A stretch of DNA of 35,117 nt from Acholeplasmataceae bacterium UBA5769 (lineage in GTDB: Bacteria; Bacillota_I; Bacilli_A; Acholeplasmatales; Acholeplasmataceae), in assembly GCA_002418725.1 (NCBI GenBank), contig DIER01000020.1, forward strand, positions 36,562 through 71,678, written 5' to 3'. A program made the translations under genes and the position numbers. The notes under the pieces are model-generated. The model did no database searches, was not told the origin of the DNA, and worked only from the letters and a program-made list of their open reading frames with translations. Every line of letters starts with the position of its first letter. Positions within the stretch are counted from its first letter, which is position 1. Shown here piece after piece: positions 1 through 7,872 of the stretch.

Positions 1-1
1 C

Positions 2-370
2 GTCATGAATGTCAATCATCCACAGTTTATGGTTGCATTTGATCCTGCAAATTTCGTGCAAGTTGGTGATGATCCAATGGTTGCATTTAATCAGTTAAAA
101 TCACGTATTGCAGATTTTCATTTAAAAGATGCCGTCTATGGATCGGGTGACAATGTCCTGATAGGCTCAGGTGATGGGAAAATACTTAGCCTTTTGGCAG
201 CGTTAAAATCCATGTCGTATGATGGATTCTACACATTAGAACCGCATCTTTATAAATTTCAATACTTAAGTAAACTTGAATCAAACAGAGAGGACAAGAT
301 GAGATACGAAGACGGTTTTCAAGCGTTTAAGGCGTCTCAAAAAGCTTTTTTTCATTTATTTCAAAAGTAA
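2..370 (+). CDS. Sugar phosphate isomerase/epimerase-like TIM barrel, C-terminal part (5' truncated)
   Basis: The reading frame is open to the window edge, so only the last 120 or so residues are seen and the true start lies outside. The remnant looks like the C-terminal half of the AP-endonuclease-2/xylose-isomerase-like TIM-barrel superfamily. It shows an FDPANF strand with a probable metal-ligand Asp, an HLKD motif and a closing TLEPH motif, the usual acidic/His metal-site pattern. Members act on small sugars as epimerases or isomerases, or as lyases in 3-keto-sugar pathways; the substrate cannot be read from the sequence. A second gene of this superfamily (9348-10127) ends the next operon. 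This gene ends just before the operon 1 promoter, so it probably belongs to an upstream transcript of the same locus. Confidence 0.75.
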   Translation, partial: VMNVNHPQFMVAFDPANFVQVGDDPMVAFNQLKSRIADFHLKDAVYGSGDNVLIGSGDGKILSLLAALKSMSYDGFYTLEPHLYKFQYLSKLESNREDKMRYEDGFQAFKASQKAFFHLFQK

Positions 371-400
371 TTTCATACCGTGATTGTCTTTTGAAATAAA
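355..400. repeat. 13-bp perfect inverted repeat around the stop of the truncated TIM-barrel gene
   Basis: TTTATTTCAAAAG (355-367) is the exact reverse complement of CTTTTGAAATAAA (388-400), with a 20-nt spacer holding the stop codon (368-370). In RNA it would form a 13-bp hairpin. No run of T follows, so it is not a textbook intrinsic terminator. The right arm overlaps the -35 box of the next promoter, so it could instead be a protein-binding site or a 3'-end stabiliser. Confidence 0.5.
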
Positions 401-412
401 GTCTAGTATAAT
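384..412 (+). promoter_or_regulatory. Sigma-A-type promoter of operon 1
   Basis: A -35 box TTGTCT (384-389) and a perfect -10 box TATAAT (407-412) are separated by 17 bp. Transcription should start near 419, leaving a leader of about 65 nt before the first gene at 485. The LacI-type operator at 459-470 and a cre-like box at 425-440 lie within that leader, so repression would work by blocking elongation or clearance. Confidence 0.75.
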
Positions 413-424
413 AAATGTGTTCAT

Positions 425-440
425 TTGTAAGCGTTTTATA
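425..440 (+). promoter_or_regulatory. cre-like catabolite control box in the operon 1 leader
   Basis: TTGTAAGCGTTTTATA matches the Bacillota cre consensus WTGNNARCGNWWWCAW at all but two positions, the C and A near the 3' end. It lies just downstream of the predicted start. The 7-bp arms TTTGTAA (424-430) and TTACAAA (447-453) are also inverted repeats. No CcpA gene is in the window, so this rests on the motif only. Confidence 0.35.
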
Positions 441-458
441 TTTTTTTTACAAACGAAA

Positions 459-470
459 TGAAACGTTTCA
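459..470. promoter_or_regulatory. Palindromic LacI-family operator, operon 1
   Basis: TGAAACGTTTCA is a perfect 12-bp palindrome with the central CG typical of LacI-family operators. It lies 14 bp before the first start codon and just before its ribosome binding site (AAGGAG, 473-478). The same AAACGTTT core recurs twice upstream of operon 2, whose regulator gene (30082-31035) encodes a LacI-family protein. Assignment to that regulator is inference. Confidence 0.7.
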
Positions 471-484
471 CTAAGGAGAAAACA

Positions 485-1615
485 ATGAAACCTATTCATA
501 TTGGAATCGTGGGTATCGGGAACATGGGTAGTTTCCACGCAGAATCACTTTTTACCGGGAAAATTCACAATGCATGTTTACATTCAGTCATGGATATAGA
601 CCAATCAAGATTGGATTGGGCTAAAAAGTTTGAAGGCGTCTTTACACACAACGATTTTGATACATTCATTCAAGACTCTGAACTAGATGCTGTGATTGTT
701 GCGACTCCTCATTACTTTCATCCCACATTAGGTTTAGAAGTCATTCAACATAAAAAACACCTCTTAATTGAAAAACCTGCGGGTGTTTTTACAAAAAATG
801 TGAGGATACTCAACAGAGCTGCTGAACAATCTCAAAAAGTATTTTCGATCATGATGAATCAACGAACCAACCCACTGTATCAAAAGATAAAAGAAATGAT
901 AGAAAACAATGAACTTGGTGAACTTAGAAGAATTAACTGGATTGTTACAAATTGGTATCGTTCAACGACATATTATCGAAGTGGGGGATGGAGAGCTACT
1001 TGGGAAAAAGAAGGCGGTGGTGTGCTTTTAAATCAAGCACCACATCAACTTGATCTTCTTCAATGGCTGTTTGGTATGCCCAAAACAATCACAGCATTCA
1101 TGAATTTTGGCGCACATCGACACATCACAGTGGAAAATGACGTCACAGTTTTTTTGTCCTATCACAATGGGGCAACAGGTGTTTTCGTAACGAGTACATT
1201 TGATGCCCCTGGAACAAATCGTCTTGAGGTGATTGGAAGTCGTGGCAAATTAATCGCTGAACAAGGCAACTTAACGTTTTATCGTCTTGATATGGATGAA
1301 CGTGAGTTTGATTCTCTTCATCATGAGAATGCATTTGCAGCACCACCATTTAAAAAGGAAGTCTTCGAAATTAAAGAAAATCCTTGGGGTATACAACATC
1401 AAATCATTTTACAAAATTTCGTTGATGCAATCAGAGAAAATAAACGCTTGCTTGCTCCGGGAGTTGAAGGTATTCATGGATTGACACTTTCTAATGCGAT
1501 GCATTTATCCTCATTTCTGCAAAAAACCATTGAATGCGAACATCTCGATGAAGAATTATTCATTCGTGAGTTAGATAAACGTATAGCTATGGAGAAAACA
1601 CATGAAAACACTTAG
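485..1615 (+). CDS. Gfo/Idh/MocA-family NAD(P)-dependent oxidoreductase (first copy)
   Basis: This is a 376-residue sugar/polyol oxidoreductase predicted to be cytoplasmic. The N-terminus carries a Rossmann motif GIVGIGNMG, the family EKP motif is at residues 96-98 (catalytic Lys97), and the GGGVLLNQAPHQLD segment places the family His at 187. The C-terminal part is the usual beta-sheet substrate domain. An upstream in-frame ATG at 458 overlaps the operator, whereas ATG 485 has AAGGAG six bases before it, so 485 is the start. The gene overlaps the next one by 14 nt. It is a diverged paralogue of that neighbour. Family members oxidise sugars at C-1, C-2 or C-3; beside TIM-barrel proteins a role in 3-keto-glycoside chemistry is possible but unproven. 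Confidence 0.9.
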   Translation: MKPIHIGIVGIGNMGSFHAESLFTGKIHNACLHSVMDIDQSRLDWAKKFEGVFTHNDFDTFIQDSELDAVIVATPHYFHPTLGLEVIQHKKHLLIEKPAGVFTKNVRILNRAAEQSQKVFSIMMNQRTNPLYQKIKEMIENNELGELRRINWIVTNWYRSTTYYRSGGWRATWEKEGGGVLLNQAPHQLDLLQWLFGMPKTITAFMNFGAHRHITVENDVTVFLSYHNGATGVFVTSTFDAPGTNRLEVIGSRGKLIAEQGNLTFYRLDMDEREFDSLHHENAFAAPPFKKEVFEIKENPWGIQHQIILQNFVDAIRENKRLLAPGVEGIHGLTLSNAMHLSSFLQKTIECEHLDEELFIRELDKRIAMEKTHENT

Positions 1616-2627
1616 GGTAGGTGTTATCGGAGTTGGTGAAATCTCAAAAATTCATATTCCACACATACTTAACTATATGAATGTTGAACTCGTTGGGATT
1701 TATGACATTCAAATTGAAAAAGCTATAAAAGCGAGTCAATCATTCCATATCCCTTACGTCAGTAGTTATGAAGAACTCATCAGTTTGCGTCCTGACGTTT
1801 GTCATGTGTTAACTCCACATGATACACACTACGAGATTATCAAAGACTTGCTTGAACACAACATTCATGTTCTTGCAGAAAAACCGTTAGCGATAGATTA
1901 TCTAAAAGCGATAGAATTAGTCTCTTTAGCGGAAGAACACGATGTGATACTGTCTGTTTGCCTACAAAATAGATCGAATAAAACGACACGTAAACTCATG
2001 TCAATCATAGATAACAAAACTTTTGGAAAACTTTTATCCCTTAGAGGACTTGTTTATTGGAAAAGGGATATAGCCTACTATCAAAAAGATGAGTGGCGTG
2101 GGACATGGAGACACGAAGGTGGTGGCGTTTTAATCAATCAAGCTATTCATACGCTTGACTTAATCACACTTTTAGGTGGTGAAGTTGAATCATTTTATGG
2201 TTCTTATTTTAATTACTTCTTACCAGAAATCGAAGTTGAAGATCAAGCAAATGTCTCGATACAGTTTAAGAATCAAGCAAGGGGATTTTTGTCTGCAACG
2301 ACAAGCAACGTAATCGATTCTCCCGTTGAAATTGATATTGTTCTCGAAAAGGGACGATTTAAACTGATAGGTGACCGACTTTATCAGAACACAGAAGACA
2401 ATTTAATTCTCATAGAGAAAGATGCATCATTACACGGAGAAAAATTTTATTTTGGTGTCAGTCATGAAAAATTAATTCATGATTTATACGATTTCTTACT
2501 TTATCGATATGGTGAAGTTATAAATGCTAAAGATACGCTGACTTGTTTAGAAATAATTACGAAAATTTACCAGCAAAAAAATGTGAATAAACCGATGGTA
2601 ATTGACCACCATCTTAAACGAAAATAG
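1602..2627 (+). CDS. Gfo/Idh/MocA-family NAD(P)-dependent oxidoreductase (second copy)
   Basis: This 341-residue paralogue of the preceding gene has a Rossmann start GVIGVGEIS, EKP at residues 93-95 and a GGGVLINQAIHTLD segment with the family His at 183. It is about 35 residues shorter than its neighbour, mostly at the C-terminus. GGAG at 1591-1594 lies seven bases before the ATG, and the start lies inside the end of the previous gene, so the two are probably translationally coupled. Two adjacent members often act as forward and reverse steps (oxidise, then re-reduce) in keto-sugar pathways; whether that is so here is inference. No signal peptide is present. Confidence 0.9.
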   Translation: MKTLRVGVIGVGEISKIHIPHILNYMNVELVGIYDIQIEKAIKASQSFHIPYVSSYEELISLRPDVCHVLTPHDTHYEIIKDLLEHNIHVLAEKPLAIDYLKAIELVSLAEEHDVILSVCLQNRSNKTTRKLMSIIDNKTFGKLLSLRGLVYWKRDIAYYQKDEWRGTWRHEGGGVLINQAIHTLDLITLLGGEVESFYGSYFNYFLPEIEVEDQANVSIQFKNQARGFLSATTSNVIDSPVEIDIVLEKGRFKLIGDRLYQNTEDNLILIEKDASLHGEKFYFGVSHEKLIHDLYDFLLYRYGEVINAKDTLTCLEIITKIYQQKNVNKPMVIDHHLKRK

Positions 2628-2638
2628 TGAGGTGCACG

Positions 2639-4261
2639 ATGAATCGTTGGTATGAAAAATCAGTGATATACCAAATTTATCCCATGAGTTTTCAAGACTC
2701 AAATCAAGACGGTATCGGTGATATTGGTGGTATAATCAGCAGATTAGATTATTTGCAAAAACTTGGTATCGATATTCTTTGGCTGAGTCCAATCTATATG
2801 TCACCGATGGATGATAACGGTTATGATATTGCAGATTATTATCAAATACATCCCATGTTTGGTACGATGGATGAATTTAAAAAACTTTTAGAAAGTGCGC
2901 ATGAAAAAGGTTTAAAAATCATCATGGATTTAGTTGTTAATCATACGAGTGATGAACATGTTTGGTTTAAAGAGGCATTAAGCAATCCACGTTCTCCATA
3001 TCGTGATTTCTATGTTTTTAAGGAAAATCATGATGGTCAACCACCCACAAATCAAGGCTCCTTTTTTGGAGGTAGTGCTTGGGAGTTAACACCGGATCAA
3101 TCAGCTTATTATCTTCATTTATTTAGTAAAAAACAACCTGACTTGAATTGGAAAAATGAAAAACTTAGACATGAAATCTACAAAATGATCAATTTTTGGC
3201 TTGATTTAGGTGTTGATGGGTTTCGTATGGATGTGATCGATTTGATTGGCAAAGATATTGACCGAGGTATTATCGGAAATGGACCGATGTTACATGCTTA
3301 CCTTCAAGAAATGCACCTTGCTTGTTTCAAGGGAAGACAGGTTTTAACTGTTGGTGAGACCGGAGGTGTCACACCAGATTTAGCGATTCAATTTACCAAA
3401 GAAGGATCTCATGAAATGGATATGGTTTTTCAATTTCAACATATCGCACTCGATCAAGAACCACATCGCGATAAATGGCATTTGAAACCACTTGAATTAA
3501 ACGACTTAAAACGCGTGCTATCTAATTGGCAAATAGCGCTCTATCAAAAAGGTTGGAACAGTTTATATTGGAGCAATCATGATCAACCACGTATAGTTTC
3601 AAGATGGGGCGATGATCAGTGTTATCGTGAAAAAAGCGCGAAAATGTTTGGAGCGTTGCTTCACATGATGCAGGGGACACCTTTTATTTATCAAGGTGAG
3701 GAGATTGCTATGACTAACATCAAAATGAGCAATTATAATCAGCTTAGGGACGTTGAAGCAATCAACATGTATCATGAAAAAAGTAAAATTTGGGATCAGA
3801 ATCGCGTCTGGGAATCACTGAATGCAAAAGGTAGAGATAATGCAAGAACGCCGATGCAATGGGATGACTCATTGCATGCGGGATTTAGTGATGCTACTCC
3901 TTGGCTAGAGGTGAATCCAAATTATGTAACGATTAATGTTCAATCTTCGCTTCAAGACGAAAATTCAGTATTCTACTTTTATCAAAAACTCATTCAAATG
4001 AGAAAAACAATGCCCATCGTCGTTCATGGTGCATACGATTTAGTCAATCTCAAGGATGAACGTCTCTTTTGTTATAAGAGAATTTACGAAGATCAAGTTT
4101 TATTGATTATAGCGAATGTTTCGAAAGATGATGTCTACTTTGAGGGGGATGTTGATCAGATGACTTTAGTGCTGTGTAACGAAGGAAAACCTCAAGCATC
4201 GCTATTAAGTCCATATGAAGTGCGTGTTTATCATTTGATAAGAGGTGAAAAAAATGTTTAG
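2639..4261 (+). CDS. GH13 alpha-1,6-glucosidase (dextran glucosidase/oligo-1,6-glucosidase type)
   Basis: This is a 540-residue cytoplasmic alpha-amylase-family exo-glucosidase. It opens with WYEKSVIYQIYP and shows the conserved GHs: DLVVNHTS, GFRMDV with nucleophile Asp198, VGET with acid/base Glu240, and SNHDQPR with Asp315. The 42-residue nucleophile-to-acid spacing matches my memory of streptococcal DexB (194/236) rather than longer-loop oligo-1,6-glucosidases. The residue after the nucleophile is Val, which in this subfamily goes with alpha-1,6 rather than alpha-1,4 specificity. GAGGTG at 2629-2634 supports ATG 2639 over the in-frame GTG at 2627. An alpha-glucosidase is unexpected among beta-1,2-glucan enzymes and suggests an alpha-1,6 linkage in the substrate. 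Trehalose-6-phosphate hydrolase is a less likely alternative. Confidence 0.88.
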   Translation: MNRWYEKSVIYQIYPMSFQDSNQDGIGDIGGIISRLDYLQKLGIDILWLSPIYMSPMDDNGYDIADYYQIHPMFGTMDEFKKLLESAHEKGLKIIMDLVVNHTSDEHVWFKEALSNPRSPYRDFYVFKENHDGQPPTNQGSFFGGSAWELTPDQSAYYLHLFSKKQPDLNWKNEKLRHEIYKMINFWLDLGVDGFRMDVIDLIGKDIDRGIIGNGPMLHAYLQEMHLACFKGRQVLTVGETGGVTPDLAIQFTKEGSHEMDMVFQFQHIALDQEPHRDKWHLKPLELNDLKRVLSNWQIALYQKGWNSLYWSNHDQPRIVSRWGDDQCYREKSAKMFGALLHMMQGTPFIYQGEEIAMTNIKMSNYNQLRDVEAINMYHEKSKIWDQNRVWESLNAKGRDNARTPMQWDDSLHAGFSDATPWLEVNPNYVTINVQSSLQDENSVFYFYQKLIQMRKTMPIVVHGAYDLVNLKDERLFCYKRIYEDQVLLIIANVSKDDVYFEGDVDQMTLVLCNEGKPQASLLSPYEVRVYHLIRGEKNV

Positions 4262-6611
4262 TTATGATCATGAGATGTTTAAGATCAATGAAGAAGAGTG
4301 TTTTGTTTGGGGTGGTGAGTTTCACTACTTCCGTGTGCCTAAAACAGAATGGTATGATCGATTAAAGAAGATTAAAGCATCTGGATTCAACTTGGTTAGC
4401 ACTTATATTCCTTGGATATGGCATGAACCCCAAAAGGGTCAAATTGATTTATATGGACAATCATCTGCTGAAAGAGATTTAAAAGCATTTTTAGATATGG
4501 TGAAAGACATCGGTTTATGGTTACTTGTTCGACCAGGTCCTTATGTCATGTCTGAGCTTGTAAACTCAGGGATTCCAGAGTGGCTTATCAAAGAACATCC
4601 TGAAATACGGGCAGTAAAAGAAGATGGTAATTTCCATCCCTCCATGGGTTTAGTCAGTTACCTTCACCCGACATATCTCAATTTTGTAAAAGGGTGGTAT
4701 AAGGAGGTATTTACACTATTAAAGGATTATGAACATCAGTGCGGTGGACCAATCGTCATGATCCAATATGACAATGAAGTTGGTATGTATCACTGGGTAT
4801 CAAGTCAAGGGGATTATTCAGATACGACACTTCACTCATTTAAAACGTATATTACCAATCGTTTTGGCAGAGAATGTTTTGATGTTGAACTAGAACCTTT
4901 TGAACATTTTGAGCAATATATCGAAGCATATCGGATGAATAAAGTCAGTAAAGAAGCATCTTTTGTCATCAGCCAAGCCTATAAGTTATTTTTTAGAGAA
5001 TACATCAGGGTTTATTTAGAAAAATTGATAGAGATTGCATCTTATTATGGTGCGAAATCAATGCCAGTTGTTAACGTCCATGGTTTTTCAAGCATCGATT
5101 ATGGGAAAAGAGGGAATCTATACCCTATTGGATTATCACAACTGTATGAGACGACAAAAATCAAGGATGTTATCATCGCAGGCGATTATTATGTGGGTAA
5201 TATTGTGAGTGAAAACTTCTTTGATGTTGTTTTAGCCAACGCTTTCACGCGTGCGATACAGCCTAAAAATCAACCTCTCTTCAGTGCTGAGTTTCAAGGT
5301 GGATTTCAAAATGGTGTTCCTCGATTACAGCCTACAACACATGACCTAAAAACACGTCTTACCATATCCAATGGCATGAATGCAATTAATTATTATATGT
5401 TCGTCGGTGGGGAAAATTATGAAGAGATAGGGCTCATATCAAGACGTCATGACTGGCAGTCAGCGATTGGTACCGATGGCACTTTACGACGTCATTATCA
5501 TATCATTAAGCATCTTGTTGCTGTATCAAATGCATATGGAAAAGCTTTTGTAAAAGCGAAACTTAAAACGCAAACAACACTTGCTTTTGACCCTGATTAT
5601 TATATGACCGAATTTAAAAATGATTTTACGAGACATCAAGCAAACACTTTACAAAATATGCGTCAAAACTATTTATACAACGGGATTGGTAAAAGTTTGG
5701 TGATGAATAATATTTCGTTTGATGCAGTTGATATGATAGGTGATTACCCCGACCCAAAAGCAAATCCGACACTCATCTGTTTTTCGACAGAATGGATGAG
5801 AGAAGATGCACAAGTGAAACTGGTAGATTATGTTAAAGAAGGCGGGAAGTTGTTCATCTTTCCCGAATTGCCAACGAAAGATTTATTAGATCGTCCATGT
5901 ACAATTCTAAAAGATTATATTGGTGTAGCCATTGATCAAAAAGTTTATGGCAAGAGGGTGAATATCAATGGTCACGACTCGGTGAATTGCCATGCTGCTC
6001 AGATTTATGACGTCAACGAAGGATTTGCTACACTCGATTTAGATCATCAAAAGGTTACTGGATTTCATAAAAAAATTGATTTAGGCATTGTCTATGTTTT
6101 TGGTATGGCTATCAAGAGTGATTGGGATTATATTGATCAGTTGATGTATGAAATATTCCAAGAGATAGGCTTACGTTCTTCAGGTATTTCTGATGAATGG
6201 TTAAATGTTTCAATTCGTTCAGGTGAAGAGGGGGATTTTATCTTCATTCATAATTTTGAAGAATTCGAAAAAAGGTCAAAGATTTCCTTTTTAGGTTGTG
6301 ATTTGTTTGATGGATATACTTTTACTATTCCAATGCGACAAGGGTTAATGTTACCCTATCGTTGGAAGATTACCGAAGATTTTACAGTTCAATACGCTAC
6401 CGCAGAGGTCATATATAAAGATGTTCAAAGCGATACCATCTCGCTAACATTTAAAACCATTGTCTCTGGAGATATGATTCAATATGAAAGCGACTATATA
6501 CCTGAGCCAAACCCAATGATTCGCATTTTATCAAACAAGCGAATTCAACTTTTGTCACAAGGCGATATAACAGTTGTTTGGCATTGCAAAGGAGTTAAGC
6601 ATGGACATTAA
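4254..6611 (+). CDS. GH35/GH42-type glycosidase or transglycosylase (first copy)
   Basis: This 785-residue protein lacks a signal peptide. Its N-terminal TIM barrel is GH35-like (GEFHYFRVP, FNLVSTYIPWIWHEP, RPGPYVMSE). The acid/base region IQYDNEVG gives Glu175, and SAEFQGG gives probable nucleophile Glu346. The 171-residue gap between them is closer to GH42 than to GH35 beta-galactosidases (roughly 80-100), and the middle region (about 500-600) resembles the GH42 GATase-like domain. AGAGGTG (4241-4247) favours ATG 4254 over GTG 4245; it overlaps the GH13 gene by 8 nt. Most relatives are called beta-galactosidases, but a GH35 protein in an Ignavibacterium album beta-1,2-glucan cluster was shown to be a 1,2-beta-oligoglucan glucosyltransferase. 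The context here favours that kind of role. A homologue lies at 32185-34581. Confidence 0.8.
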   Translation: MFSYDHEMFKINEEECFVWGGEFHYFRVPKTEWYDRLKKIKASGFNLVSTYIPWIWHEPQKGQIDLYGQSSAERDLKAFLDMVKDIGLWLLVRPGPYVMSELVNSGIPEWLIKEHPEIRAVKEDGNFHPSMGLVSYLHPTYLNFVKGWYKEVFTLLKDYEHQCGGPIVMIQYDNEVGMYHWVSSQGDYSDTTLHSFKTYITNRFGRECFDVELEPFEHFEQYIEAYRMNKVSKEASFVISQAYKLFFREYIRVYLEKLIEIASYYGAKSMPVVNVHGFSSIDYGKRGNLYPIGLSQLYETTKIKDVIIAGDYYVGNIVSENFFDVVLANAFTRAIQPKNQPLFSAEFQGGFQNGVPRLQPTTHDLKTRLTISNGMNAINYYMFVGGENYEEIGLISRRHDWQSAIGTDGTLRRHYHIIKHLVAVSNAYGKAFVKAKLKTQTTLAFDPDYYMTEFKNDFTRHQANTLQNMRQNYLYNGIGKSLVMNNISFDAVDMIGDYPDPKANPTLICFSTEWMREDAQVKLVDYVKEGGKLFIFPELPTKDLLDRPCTILKDYIGVAIDQKVYGKRVNINGHDSVNCHAAQIYDVNEGFATLDLDHQKVTGFHKKIDLGIVYVFGMAIKSDWDYIDQLMYEIFQEIGLRSSGISDEWLNVSIRSGEEGDFIFIHNFEEFEKRSKISFLGCDLFDGYTFTIPMRQGLMLPYRWKITEDFTVQYATAEVIYKDVQSDTISLTFKTIVSGDMIQYESDYIPEPNPMIRILSNKRIQLLSQGDITVVWHCKGVKHGH

Positions 6612-7872
6612 TCAAGTCATTGAAAAAGAGATTAAAGGTTGTTTTGACTATTTTTGGTATGAATCGAATCAAGATATCAAATCACCTGGATTTGGACTCA
6701 CATTGGATTCTTCACGTAACTCTGCTATGGCATCAATTGCAGCTGTTGGTTTTGCATTAAGTGCGTATGTTATTGGCGTTGAAAGAAGTTTTATCACCTT
6801 TGAACAAGGGTATCAGAGAACATTGGGGACACTTCAAACGGTGATTAATAATGTTGATCAAAAGCATGGCTTTTACATACACTTTATCGATAAAGATACC
6901 GCCATTAATTATGGATTAAAAAAAGGTCGACCATCTGAGTATTCAACTATTGATACCGCGATACTCTTAATGGGAGCACTCAGCGCTTCAGAATATTTCA
7001 AAGGTGAGATCAAGACGTTGGTTGATAAAATGCTTGAGGAAACCGATTGGGCGTGGCTAATTCATCCAGATCAACCTGTTTTTCGGATGGCTCATCACCA
7101 CATTTCAGAGCGCTATCCAACAGGTTGGAGTCAGGCAAAATGGGATCATTACGCAGAACAATTGATGATGTATTTTTTATACGCGGGTCAAAAGAAGACT
7201 TCAGCTGAAGATGCAAGAAGACTTTATTTCGGATTTGAAAGACATGTGGGTTCTTATAGAGGACCGAACTATGTTTACTGCTACACTAATGCACTTTTCA
7301 TTCACCAATTTTCACATGCATTTATTGATTTTAAAACGTTCAAAGACCCCAAAGGATTTGATTGGTTTGAAAACTCTGTGATTGCGACAAAAGCAAACAG
7401 ACAATGGTGCATTGACCAAACACATTTTAAAACATTTCAAAAAGGTTATTGGGGACTCACCGCCATGCACAATCAAAAAGGATATTTAGTTGTTGGTGGA
7501 CCACCTTGGGGTTTTAGTCAGCTTGATTATAGACCTAGAATTGATGGAACTGTTGCGCCATATGCATCGCTCTCATCGATCATTTTCACACCTGATGAAA
7601 CGAAAGCTATGCTTGAGTTGATGTCTCGTGATGAAAACATGTGGGGATCCTATGGTTTATACGATTCATTTCATTTTGAAGAGGAACCATGGTATTCAAA
7701 GACATACATTGGTATCGATAAAGGACCTACGATCATTATGCTTGATAATTATTTAAATCAAACCATACAAAGACTCGTTACAAACAGTGAATTTATCCAA
7801 CGTGCAATCCAAAAACTTGGGTTCACATCAAATGATAAAAAATATACCCAATGGGAAGGTGGAGAAAAATGA
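6601..7872 (+). CDS. GH144-like (COG5368) endo-beta-1,2-glucanase homologue, intracellular
   Basis: This 423-residue protein has an (alpha/alpha)-barrel-type sequence of the family once annotated as putative glucoamylase, now including GH144 endo-beta-1,2-glucanases. Marker segments are FDYFWYE near the N-terminus, SIAAVGFAL, and SEYSTIDTA with Glu113 and Asp118, acidic residues retained at the same spacing in the paralogue at 23225-24529. There is no signal peptide, so it should act inside the cell, on imported beta-1,2-gluco-oligosaccharides or cyclic glucans. AAGGAG (6589-6594) lies six bases before ATG 6601; the alternative TTG at 6574 has no such site. It overlaps the preceding gene by 11 nt and the sulfatase gene by 4 nt. 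Confidence 0.8.
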   Translation: MDINQVIEKEIKGCFDYFWYESNQDIKSPGFGLTLDSSRNSAMASIAAVGFALSAYVIGVERSFITFEQGYQRTLGTLQTVINNVDQKHGFYIHFIDKDTAINYGLKKGRPSEYSTIDTAILLMGALSASEYFKGEIKTLVDKMLEETDWAWLIHPDQPVFRMAHHHISERYPTGWSQAKWDHYAEQLMMYFLYAGQKKTSAEDARRLYFGFERHVGSYRGPNYVYCYTNALFIHQFSHAFIDFKTFKDPKGFDWFENSVIATKANRQWCIDQTHFKTFQKGYWGLTAMHNQKGYLVVGGPPWGFSQLDYRPRIDGTVAPYASLSSIIFTPDETKAMLELMSRDENMWGSYGLYDSFHFEEEPWYSKTYIGIDKGPTIIMLDNYLNQTIQRLVTNSEFIQRAIQKLGFTSNDKKYTQWEGGEK

